A stretch of DNA of 44,485 nt, from assembly GCA_002377245.1 (NCBI GenBank), contig DFPL01000277.1, positions 1-44,485 of the forward strand, read 5' to 3'. Both the position numbers and the translations under genes were made by a program. Position 1 is the first letter of the stretch. Every line of letters begins with the position of its first letter. Origin of the DNA: Enterobacteriaceae bacterium UBA3516. Its GTDB lineage: Bacteria; Pseudomonadota; Gammaproteobacteria; Enterobacterales; Enterobacteriaceae. The notes beneath the pieces are model-generated. The model did not search any database and was not told the DNA's origin. It worked only from the letters and a program-made list of their open reading frames with translations. Positions 1-6,613 of this stretch are shown here, piece by piece.

Positions 1-1
1 C

Positions 2-76
2 GTCGATTTTCAGCCGGACCAGAAACCCTCGCTGTATGTCACTGTATTAAAGGCAACTCCGATTTCGCTTTTATAA
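2..76 (+). CDS. possible 3' end of an unidentified upstream gene
   Basis: From the left edge, frame 2 is open for 24 codons and ends at TAA 74-76; the last residues read LYVTVLKATPISLL. A plausible beta-strand-like C-terminus and a stop just before the GC-rich non-coding stretch fit the tail of a plus-strand gene. The fragment is too short to name, and an open frame of this length can occur by chance. Confidence 0.3.
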   Translation, partial: VDFQPDQKPSLYVTVLKATPISLL

Positions 77-99
77 AAACGCGACAGCCATGCCTTTTT

Positions 100-350
100 T
101 CATTTAGCTTCAGGCTTACAGCGAGGGTGTTGTGTCCCCGCTGAAACCGGCGAGCCGGAGGCCGGAAGACAAGGTCTGGCCGCCAGGGAGGGCGGGCAGA
201 GGTTTGTCGAGCCAGGACGGCGAGTCAAACCGGCCGCAGGCTGAAGGCCGGGAGGTGAGCGCAGTGCGCAGCACCGGTTTCCGTGCGGGGCCGCGGGGAT
301 TGCTAAGGGGGCCGCGGTGGCCCCCTTAGCACGTTCACGGGTGACAGATT
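100..350. other. GC-rich non-coding stretch
   Basis: This stretch is much richer in G and C than the flanking genes and is full of CCGG/GGCC cores. It contains overlapping open frames on both strands (about 95 codons on minus, 65 on plus), but their translations are dominated by P, A, R and G with no domain, signal peptide or ribosome binding site. It ends in the perfect hairpin at 301-331. I read it as a structured intergenic repeat or untranslated element rather than a gene. Similar GC-rich blocks recur between genes in enterobacteria, but I cannot confirm copies from one window. Confidence 0.45.
301..331. repeat. perfect 13-bp inverted repeat (hairpin)
   Basis: TGCTAAGGGGGCC (301-313) pairs perfectly with GGCCCCCTTAGCA (319-331) around a 5-nt loop. 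No T-run follows on either strand, so it is not a canonical intrinsic terminator, although the stem would be very stable in RNA. It closes the GC-rich stretch. Confidence 0.8.
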
Positions 351-367
351 TAGCATGTTCAGCAGGT

Positions 368-549
368 CTGAAGGTGAACGTAAACACCTTCAGCGTCGCC
401 CGTTTCCCCTCACCCCAGCCCTCTCCCCGGTGGGGCGAGGGAGAAAAGCGAGTTCCTTTGCTGGTTCAGAAGATCTGGAAGTGAACGGAACACACCTCGG
501 TGCCGCCTGCTCCCCTCACCCCAGCTTTCTCCCATGGGGAGGGGAAAAA
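368..549. repeat. two tandem imperfect copies of a hairpin-forming intergenic repeat
   Basis: Copy 1 starts at 368 (CTGAAGGTGAACG) and copy 2 at 475 (CTGGAAGTGAACGG). Both continue into the identical block TCCCCTCACCCCAG (405-418 and 511-524), then a CTCTCCC/CTTTCTCCC arm and a complementary GGGGCGAGGG/GGGGAGGGG arm. The offset is 106-107 bp. Copy 1 also holds a 9-bp perfect hairpin, CTGAAGGTG (368-376) with CACCTTCAG (385-393). The CCCCTCACCCCAGCCCTCTCCC type of repeat is common between genes in Enterobacter-like genomes. It may act as the 3' boundary of the chemoreceptor transcript. Confidence 0.65.
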
Positions 550-572
550 CCCGCCAGCAGGTGAAACCTTAA

Positions 573-2504
573 TCAGAACGTCGTCCAGCCCTCATCCCGA
601 CTCTCGGGCGCTTTCGCACGAGATTGCGCCTTCAATGCCGGGCGCAGCAACGGCTGCACTGAAGACGCCTGCTCGCCCCCTGCCTCAAGCCGGAAGGTCG
701 CCACCAGCTGTTCCAGCAGGCGAGCCTGTTCTTCCAGCGAACCGGCTGCCGTTGAGGACTCACTCACCAGCGACGCATTCTGCTGCGTCGTGCTGTCAAG
801 CTCGCTCACTGCACGCGCAATCTGCTCAATACCCCGGCTTTGCTCTTCAGATGCCGAGGAAATCTCGCCCATAATGTCGTTTACCCGCGTCACTGATTGC
901 ACCACTTCATCCATGGTCGCGCCGGCTTTGACCACCAGGTCACTGCCTTTGGTGATTCGTGAAACCGACTCACTGATTAAATGTTCAATATCTTTTGCTG
1001 CCTGAGAACTGCGCTGAGAGAGGTTGCGAACTTCGCTGGCCACCACCGCAAAACCACGCCCTTGTTCCCCTGCACGTGCAGCTTCGACCGCTGCGTTCAA
1101 AGCCAAAATATTGGTCTGGAAAGCGATGCTATTGATGACGGCGGTGATATCGGCAATTTTACTGGAGCTGGTATTGATGTCGTTCATGGTGTTGACCACC
1201 TCACGCATCACCTGCCCGCCTTCACTGGCCGTCGAGGACGCCTGTGCGGCAAGGCGGCTGGCGTTTCGGGCATTGTCGGCGTTGTTTTTCACCGTTGCAG
1301 TCAGCTCTTCCATGCTGGCCGCCGTTTCCACCACCGCCGCCGCCTGCTGCTCGGTGCGAGAAGATAAATCGGTATTGCCTTCGGCGATTTCTGTTGCTGC
1401 ACGTGAAACCTGCGACACACTGTTACGCACTTCGAAAATCATCTCACGCAATTTGCTGTTCATACGGCCCATCGCACCGGTAAGCTTGCCCAGTTCATCC
1501 TGACTATGCGCTGTAATCTGTGAACTCAGGTCGCCGCTGGCGATACGCTCGGCCAGCGCCAGGTTGTGCACCACCGGACGGGTAATCTGGCGGATGATCC
1601 ACCAGGACACCATCACACCAATCAGAATGGCAATCAGGCCAATAATCGCGGCAATGGTACTGGACGTGTTTGCCAACGCGTCATTATGCGTTTTAACCAG
1701 ACCCAGTAGCTGTTTAATGTCGGCACTGCTTTCATCACCACCTGATTTCACCTTATCTTCAGCGAGTTTCAGCCCCTGCACGGCGACATAATAGTTCACG
1801 CTGAGATCGTAATACTTACTCGTATCAGCCCAAAGAGCCTCCAGAGGGGCCTGGATTTCACTCGGTAACTGAGCAGAGACCGACTGGAGGGAGGCTTTCG
1901 TTTCGTTAAAATTCTTGTCCAGCGCAGCACGCGCCTCTTTGGTTGGGCTGAAGCGAAGCACCAGTGCCGCATCACGGATGCTGCTGATGTTAATCAGCTG
2001 ATCAAAGATTTGGCCAGAAACCGCGCTATCCGCTACGGGCGTACGGATGAGGGTCGTAAAGCGGGGTTTTTGATCCTCCGCTGCCATGTTATCCAATGAA
2101 GAACGCACGGCATTCAGGGCATTGGTGGCCTGCTGCATCTCACTTACGCTGGACTGGAATTGGGTCAGATGGCCATTGAGCGCGCTGAGGTAACCTTTCT
2201 CTTTTTCGGTCCAGCTCATCTCTTCGGCGCTGGCAGTGAGTTCGGAGGCATGTTTAACAAAGCCAGCCATTAGCTGCCCCGCTTTGTCATCGCCATAAAG
2301 ATACTTAAGACGGTTAATTTTAGCCTGAAAGACTTCGATATTGACGTTGTAAATCAGATTGGTTTTTTCATAGACGTCGCGGATTTCTTTGAATCGTAAC
2401 ACGCTCAGAACGGTTGCAATGGCGACCAGGAACAGGACCACGCCGAATCCTACCGATAATTTTTTACTGATATTGATATTGCTCAACCCTTGGCTGAAAG
2501 ACAT
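573..2504 (-). CDS. methyl-accepting chemotaxis protein with a large periplasmic sensor domain
   Basis: This inner-membrane chemoreceptor senses a ligand in the periplasm and controls CheA through CheW. It has 643 aa: TM1 at about 16-36, a helical periplasmic domain at about 37-284, TM2 at about 285-305, a HAMP domain, then the methylation and signalling helices with the near-invariant tip AFQTNILALNAAVEAARAGE. The roughly 250-residue sensor is far longer than the 150-residue four-helix bundle of Tar/Tsr. It fits the helical bimodular (HBM) type, but the ligand is unknown. The C-terminus GWTTF matches the xWxxF pentapeptide that tethers CheR and CheB. AAGGAG (2511-2516) lies 6 nt before the ATG. 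A FliA promoter lies upstream. It stands in the place of yncD next to mcbR. Confidence 0.95.
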   Translation of the reverse strand: MSFSQGLSNINISKKLSVGFGVVLFLVAIATVLSVLRFKEIRDVYEKTNLIYNVNIEVFQAKINRLKYLYGDDKAGQLMAGFVKHASELTASAEEMSWTEKEKGYLSALNGHLTQFQSSVSEMQQATNALNAVRSSLDNMAAEDQKPRFTTLIRTPVADSAVSGQIFDQLINISSIRDAALVLRFSPTKEARAALDKNFNETKASLQSVSAQLPSEIQAPLEALWADTSKYYDLSVNYYVAVQGLKLAEDKVKSGGDESSADIKQLLGLVKTHNDALANTSSTIAAIIGLIAILIGVMVSWWIIRQITRPVVHNLALAERIASGDLSSQITAHSQDELGKLTGAMGRMNSKLREMIFEVRNSVSQVSRAATEIAEGNTDLSSRTEQQAAAVVETAASMEELTATVKNNADNARNASRLAAQASSTASEGGQVMREVVNTMNDINTSSSKIADITAVINSIAFQTNILALNAAVEAARAGEQGRGFAVVASEVRNLSQRSSQAAKDIEHLISESVSRITKGSDLVVKAGATMDEVVQSVTRVNDIMGEISSASEEQSRGIEQIARAVSELDSTTQQNASLVSESSTAAGSLEEQARLLEQLVATFRLEAGGEQASSVQPLLRPALKAQSRAKAPESRDEGWTTF

Positions 2505-2555
2505 CCGGGACTCCTTGCTGACAACAATGTTAGCGCCTGACTGCGCACTAAAACC

Positions 2556-2582
2556 TTATCGGCAATACGGATTCGTTTTTCA
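2556..2582 (-). promoter_or_regulatory. sigma-28 (FliA) flagellar class 3 promoter of the chemoreceptor
   Basis: On the minus strand the -10 is GCCGATAA (2563-2556), a perfect match to the FliA consensus. Exactly 11 nt upstream is TGAAAAAC (2582-2575), a partial match to TAAAGTTT. Transcription would start near 2548, giving a 5' leader of about 45 nt. This puts the gene in the flagellar/chemotaxis regulon. Confidence 0.8.
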
Positions 2583-2703
2583 GAGAAAAGGTGATGTGGG
2601 AGCGAAAAGTGTGATGTAGATGCTCCTCTACAGCAAATTAGCCGTGAGGAGCATGCGGGAGGTTGTGAAAAATTGTGGCACTCTTTTTCAGGCTGAGGCG
2701 CCG

Positions 2704-3360
2704 TCAGCGAGAAAACTGTTTGCGTAAAATGATAGCGCCATCATCAATCGCTCGCCACAGGGCCTTCTCGCTGGCAGCACCATCCCCTTTCTCCAGGGCG
2801 GTTAATAAATCGCCATAATCATGCCCGCGAGTTAACTCATTTGATGAAGGATAAAGATAATTAAAGCATGGGCCGATACGCACCCACAGCTGTTCGATTA
2901 ATGCCGACAACGTGGGCATTCCCGCATAATGATAAACCGCAAAGCGAAATACACGATTGGTTTGTAAAGAGAGCTCCGTATTCCCGCTTTTAACGGCTTC
3001 ATGGAAAATATCCGCGAGACTGCGTAATTCATGGAGGATAGCCTGGGTCATATTTTGACTCGCGGCACGCACTGCCATTCCTTCCAGATTTTTGCGGATA
3101 TGATTAATTTCGCTGTAGCGTTCGAGATTAACTTCAGGCACTAAAAATGCCTGGGCCGGTGTGGCATGAAGCGCTCCGGCAGAAACAAGACGCAGTAATG
3201 CTTCTCTGACCGGCGTAATACTGGTGCCAAGTTGATCGGCAATTTCTTTAGTAATGAGGCGTGCGCCAGGTTTTAACGCACCAATAATAAGCGCACTTTT
3301 TAAACTTGCCTCTACTTGCATAGTAAGGCTTGTTCGTTGCGCTTTTTCCAAATCAAGCAT
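2704..3360 (-). CDS. mcbR: GntR/FadR-type regulator, McbR-like
   Basis: DNA-binding repressor or activator of the FadR branch of GntR, 218 aa (E. coli McbR: 221). A winged-helix domain spans residues 10-75 with the family core SITPVREALLRLVS, followed by an all-helical FCD-type effector domain containing IEQLWVRIGP, as in McbR. E. coli McbR represses mcbA and affects biofilm and colanic acid. Identity to E. coli McbR looks moderate, so an equivalent role is inferred from position (next to curA) and family. AGGAT sits just upstream of the ATG. The 199-bp gap to the chemoreceptor carries the FliA promoter, so the two genes are probably not co-transcribed. Confidence 0.8.
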   Translation of the reverse strand: MLDLEKAQRTSLTMQVEASLKSALIIGALKPGARLITKEIADQLGTSITPVREALLRLVSAGALHATPAQAFLVPEVNLERYSEINHIRKNLEGMAVRAASQNMTQAILHELRSLADIFHEAVKSGNTELSLQTNRVFRFAVYHYAGMPTLSALIEQLWVRIGPCFNYLYPSSNELTRGHDYGDLLTALEKGDGAASEKALWRAIDDGAIILRKQFSR

Positions 3361-3508
3361 GAGAGTATCCTGTAAAAAAATCTTATTAATTATCAGCCTT
3401 GTAGCCTGTCCGTAATCATAATGTCCCTAGGATATATTATGCAAAAGCATGCCTGGTATTGGATTGTCACGAGAATGTTAGAACGATTAGTTATTTATTA
3501 TGCACAAC

Positions 3509-3547
3509 TATCAGGAATCCTTACCGTGAGGTCATCGATTCCTGATA
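3509..3547. repeat. 11-bp perfect inverted repeat between curA and mcbR
   Basis: TATCAGGAATC (3509-3519) is repeated inverted as GATTCCTGATA (3537-3547) around 17 nt. The arms are perfect and there is no T-run. The spacing suits either an operator for a dimeric regulator such as the adjacent GntR protein or a long hairpin. It lies about 150 bp upstream of the mcbR start and 100 bp past the curA stop. The rest of this 259-bp gap is AT-rich with no convincing gene. Confidence 0.6.
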
Positions 3548-3588
3548 TATGGTTAATTAAAGCTGTTTTTAAAAATTTTGCACGAAAT

Positions 3589-3615
3589 ATGATGACGGTT
3601 TTTCACCGTCATCAT
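3589..3615 (-). terminator. hairpin at the 3' end of curA
   Basis: ATGATGACGGT (3589-3599) pairs with ACCGTCATCAT (3605-3615) around a 5-nt loop, immediately downstream of the curA stop at 3620. The T-rich run after the stem on the minus strand is short, so this is a probable but not ideal intrinsic terminator. Confidence 0.6.
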
Positions 3616-3619
3616 CATC

Positions 3620-4657
3620 TTAGTCTGCGGCACCAACCTGAATCACAACTTTACCGAAGTTTTTCCCTGCCAGCATCCCGATAAATGACTCAGGGGCGCT
3701 TTCAAGTTCATCGATAATCTGTTCGCGATAATGGATTTTCCCTTCAGAAATCCATTGCGACATGTCATGCTGAAATTCGTCAATACGGTGACCATAATCC
3801 TGGCTAATAATAAAGCCCTGCAATCGTATCCGTTTTTTCAATAGGGTGGCCATTAATAATGGAACCCTGTCCGGGCCTGCGGGTAATTCAGTCGAATTAT
3901 AACCACTGACCAGACCACATAATGGAATACGGGCGGAAGTGTTCAATAATGGCAACACCGCATCGAAGACCGCGCCGCCGACATTTTCGAAATAGACATC
4001 AATACCCTGCGGGCAGGCCTGGGCGAGTTGCTCGGCAAAGTCATCCGCACGGTGATCCAGACAAGCGTCAAAGCCAAGCACCTCGACGGCGTGGCGACAT
4101 TTCTCCGCGCCGCCAGCGACGCCCACCACACGGCATCCTTTGATCTTTCCGATTTGCCCAACCGTTGCGCCGACCGGCCCGGTGGCAGCCGCCACCACCA
4201 GCGTCTCACCCGCTTTTGGCTGACCGATGTCCAGCAAGCCCATATAGGCGGTAAAGCCCGGCATACCCAGGATACCCAGAGCCCAGGACGGATGCTGCGG
4301 GTTGTCCCCAAGCTTAACCAGCCCTTCGCCGTTTGAAATCTCATAGTCCTGCCAGCCGCTGTAGCCGAGTACCCATTCACCGGCGGTGTAGTCCGGGTGG
4401 TTCGACTGAACCACCCGACTGACAGTGGCACCACACATTACCTCACCGATAGCCACCGGCGGGGAGTAGGATGGCGCATCGCTCATGCGTCCGCGCATAT
4501 AGGGGTCAAGTGAAAGATAGACGGTACGCAGCAGGAGCTGGCCCTCTTCAGGTGTCGCGACGGCATGCTTTTCCAGCCGAAAATTGTCTGCAACCGGCGC
4601 GCCTTTTGGGCGAGAAGCCAGTACCCAACGGCGGTTATGTTCGCGTTCTTGCGTCAT
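3620..4657 (-). CDS. curA: NADPH-dependent curcumin/dihydrocurcumin reductase
   Basis: Cytosolic medium-chain reductase of the leukotriene B4 12-hydroxydehydrogenase type; E. coli CurA reduces the C=C bonds of curcumin. The chosen start at 4657 gives 345 aa, the same as E. coli CurA, and begins MTQEREHNRRWVLASRP; the open frame runs on upstream to 4765 but that extension has no family similarity. The N-terminal part holds LSLDPYMRGRMSD. The Rossmann segment holds AATGPVGATVGQIG and VGVAGGAEKCRH. The C-terminus KNFGKVVIQV is typical. It is oriented like mcbR, and the cupin regulator lies 125 bp upstream in the same direction. The physiological substrate is unknown. Confidence 0.95.
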   Translation of the reverse strand: MTQEREHNRRWVLASRPKGAPVADNFRLEKHAVATPEEGQLLLRTVYLSLDPYMRGRMSDAPSYSPPVAIGEVMCGATVSRVVQSNHPDYTAGEWVLGYSGWQDYEISNGEGLVKLGDNPQHPSWALGILGMPGFTAYMGLLDIGQPKAGETLVVAAATGPVGATVGQIGKIKGCRVVGVAGGAEKCRHAVEVLGFDACLDHRADDFAEQLAQACPQGIDVYFENVGGAVFDAVLPLLNTSARIPLCGLVSGYNSTELPAGPDRVPLLMATLLKKRIRLQGFIISQDYGHRIDEFQHDMSQWISEGKIHYREQIIDELESAPESFIGMLAGKNFGKVVIQVGAAD

Positions 4658-4782
4658 AAAGTTCTCCAGTGCCAAAAAGATGTATAGATAATAGGATGTA
4701 TCCTCCAAACGTGCGCACTTATCGAACTCACGAAGATTGGGGGGTGACAGCCTAAACCCTGGCACTTAGGGAGCCGTTGTCA

Positions 4783-5358
4783 TTACGCGCTGGCTGGGTT
4801 TAGTCGCACAATAAGGTAATAACAGGTTTCGGTTGTTTCGTTGATGAAACGGCAATCGTTCGGCGGCCCCAGCTCCAGGCAGTCACCCGCTTTCATTTCA
4901 TGGCGCGTTTCCCCTTCGACGAACACCAACTCCCCCGCCTGCAACCAAATTAACTGGCGGGCGTGCAGGTAAGCGGAAGCAGGCATCGGGATATCGCTAC
5001 CACCGGGAAGCTCGATGTGCACCAGATCGATAGGAATATCGCCCTTCGGTGAAAGATGACGACGCAGATAATGGCTTTGCGGATCGCGCCAGACCGGCTG
5101 ATCGGCAAAACGCAGCAGTTTCCCCTCCTGCATTTCTGCCCGGGCAATCAGCGTAGACATGCTGATACCGAATGCGCCGGAAAGACGCGCAAGCAGCGCC
5201 GCCGTCGGGCTACTCTCACCGCGTTCAATTTTATGAATCATGGCGCGCGAAACCCCTGCCCGTTCGGCTAAGTCGCTCAGCGACCAGCCTCTTGACTCAC
5301 GCTCAACGCGAATTCGCGCACTGATCCGTTGATTTATATTGTCTGAGATAGTATTCAT
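4783..5358 (-). CDS. XRE-family regulator with C-terminal cupin domain
   Basis: A 191-aa transcription factor with an XRE helix-turn-helix at residues 12-66 (SLSDLAERAGVSRAMIHKIE) and a cupin_2 effector domain at about 110-185 (ELVFVEGETRHEMKAGDCLEL). This layout matches the SutR/PuuR class that reads small metabolites. It lies between curA and mnaT, where E. coli K-12 has no such gene, and is divergent from mnaT across 43 bp. No other ATG precedes the helix-turn-helix, which fixes the start. The start codon sits between two arms of an inverted repeat and only a few bases from the predicted transcription start (5349-5394). The likely targets are itself and mnaT-ydcZ. Confidence 0.9.
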   Translation of the reverse strand: MNTISDNINQRISARIRVERESRGWSLSDLAERAGVSRAMIHKIERGESSPTAALLARLSGAFGISMSTLIARAEMQEGKLLRFADQPVWRDPQSHYLRRHLSPKGDIPIDLVHIELPGGSDIPMPASAYLHARQLIWLQAGELVFVEGETRHEMKAGDCLELGPPNDCRFINETTETCYYLIVRLNPASA

Positions 5359-5394
5359 ATCGTAATACTATAGTGAACAACCACTGAGGTTCAA
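5349..5394 (-). promoter_or_regulatory. near-leaderless promoter and operator straddling the start codon
   Basis: Minus-strand -35 TTGAAC (5394-5389), a 16-bp spacer and -10 TATAGT (5372-5367) predict a start near 5360, only 1-3 nt before the ATG at 5358-5356. No purine-rich ribosome site is possible in such a leader. The arms TAGTATT (5349-5355) and AATACTA (5364-5370) form an inverted repeat enclosing the start codon and overlapping the -10, a likely autoregulatory operator. Confidence 0.6.
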
Positions 5395-5401
5395 CTTAAG
5401 C

Positions 5402-5917
5402 ATGAACATTCGATATGCCTTAAAAGAGGACTGTGCCGCTATCGCGGAAATATACAACCATGCGGTACTGCACACCGCTGCTATCTGGAATGATAAAACG
5501 GTCGATGCAGACAACCGCATCGCCTGGTTCGAGGCACGGGCATTACTGGGTTACCCGGTGCTGGTCAGTGAAGAAAACGGTGTCGTGACCGGTTACGCCT
5601 CATTCGGCGACTGGCGCGCATTTGACGGCTTTCGTCATACCGTTGAACACTCTGTCTATGTTCACCCCGATTATCAGGGAAGGAAATTGGGTCAGGCGCT
5701 GATGAGCAGACTGATCGACGAAGCCAGGAAAATCGGCAAACACGTGATGGTTGCCGGGATCGAGTCACAAAATGCGGCGTCTATCCATCTGCATCAAAAA
5801 CTCGGCTTCACACTGACCGCACAGATGCCGCAGGTTGGCACCAAATTTGGTCGTTGGCTGGATCTCAGCTTCCTGCAGCTCCAGCTTGACGATCGCCTGG
5901 ACCCGGATGCTATCTGA
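5402..5917 (+). CDS. mnaT: GNAT-family L-amino acid N-acetyltransferase
   Basis: Cytosolic acetyltransferase. E. coli MnaT (YncA) acetylates methionine and its toxic analogues methionine sulfoximine and sulfone. The 171-aa length and most of the sequence match E. coli (IRYALKEDCAAIAEIYNHAV; TVEHSVYVHPDYQG; MVAGIESQNAASIHLHQKLG). One oddity lies in the acetyl-CoA pyrophosphate loop: the usual Q-x-x-G-x-G reads QGRKLG, so the conserved middle glycine is lysine. Codons at about 5677-5694 confirm this (cag gga agg aaa ttg ggt). It is divergent from the cupin regulator, and its stop overlaps the ydcZ start by one base, so the two genes are co-translated. Confidence 0.93.
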   Translation: MNIRYALKEDCAAIAEIYNHAVLHTAAIWNDKTVDADNRIAWFEARALLGYPVLVSEENGVVTGYASFGDWRAFDGFRHTVEHSVYVHPDYQGRKLGQALMSRLIDEARKIGKHVMVAGIESQNAASIHLHQKLGFTLTAQMPQVGTKFGRWLDLSFLQLQLDDRLDPDAI

Positions 5918-6366
5918 TGAATCAGACGCTGACACTCTGTTTCCTCGTCGCTGCGGGCATCGGTCTGGTAGTGCAAAACATGCTGATGGTGCGTATCACC
6001 CAGTCCGCCTCCACCATTCTTATCGCCATGCTGCTCAACTCGCTGGTCGGCATTGTGCTGTTCGTCAGTATCTTGTTGATAAAGCATGGCACTGCCGGGT
6101 TCAGTGAGCTGGTGTCAACCGTGCACTGGTGGACCCTCATACCCGGCCTGCTTGGCTCGTTTTTTGTGTTTGCCAGTATCAGTGGATATCAGTATGTGGG
6201 TGCTGCCACAACTATCGCGGTACTGGTCGCCAGTCAGTTGATTGGCGGGCTGGTGATGGACGTAGTAAGAAGTCAGGGCGTGGCGCTGAAAGCGCTGGCA
6301 GGGCCGATATGTGGTGCAGTTTTGCTGGTGATTGGCGCCTGGCTGGTAGCCAGACGCCAGTTCTGA
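5917..6366 (+). CDS. ydcZ: YdcZ, half-size DMT-family inner membrane protein
   Basis: A 149-aa integral membrane protein of the DUF606/YdcZ group of drug/metabolite transporters, the same length as E. coli YdcZ. About five hydrophobic helices are visible, starting with TLCFLVAAGIGLVVQNMLMV and ending with LLVIGAWLVA, followed by the basic tail RRQF. Half-size members usually work as dimers; the substrate is unknown. It starts inside the mnaT stop (TGATG), so export of an acetylated product or related amino acid is a natural guess, but only from context. The stop at 6364-6366 lies 2 bp from the convergent ydcY stop, leaving no room for a separate terminator. Confidence 0.93.
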   Translation: MNQTLTLCFLVAAGIGLVVQNMLMVRITQSASTILIAMLLNSLVGIVLFVSILLIKHGTAGFSELVSTVHWWTLIPGLLGSFFVFASISGYQYVGAATTIAVLVASQLIGGLVMDVVRSQGVALKALAGPICGAVLLVIGAWLVARRQF

Positions 6367-6368
6367 AC

Positions 6369-6602
6369 TTACAGAATGGTGCCACCTTTGGTGAGATGCT
6401 CATGGCGGGCTTCAAGCTCTTCCTTATGATGACGCCCCTTATGAAAAATCGCCTGGCGCAGGCGCTGTTGCTGGGCGTAACGATCGCCCCGGCTCAGCGC
6501 TTCATCATTGCTTAACTCCACCAGCAATTCATTCATATGAATAATGACGCTCTCTTCAATGGTGCTATCCACTCGGGCGACAACCTCATCCAGATGTGAC
6601 AT
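6369..6602 (-). CDS. ydcY: YdcY family protein (DUF2526)
   Basis: A small soluble 77-aa protein matching E. coli YdcY in length and content: MSHLDEVVARVDSTIEESVI at the start, then a charged helical segment and HHKEELEARHEH. Function unknown. It begins 11 bp after the stop of the DppA-like gene, with AGGAG in the gap, so here it is the second gene of a two-gene operon. In E. coli it lies beside ortT instead. It ends tail-to-tail with ydcZ. Confidence 0.9.
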   Translation of the reverse strand: MSHLDEVVARVDSTIEESVIIHMNELLVELSNDEALSRGDRYAQQQRLRQAIFHKGRHHKEELEARHEHLTKGGTIL

Positions 6603-6613
6603 GCCAACTCCTG

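Noticed and set aside
100..387. 95-codon minus-strand frame over the GC-rich stretch
   Set aside because: Composition is dominated by P, A and R, there is no ribosome site, and it crosses the 13-bp hairpin. It is better explained by high GC content.
500..874. Plus-strand frame of 124 codons
   Set aside because: Most of it is antisense to the chemoreceptor C-terminus, and the translation lacks protein-like features.
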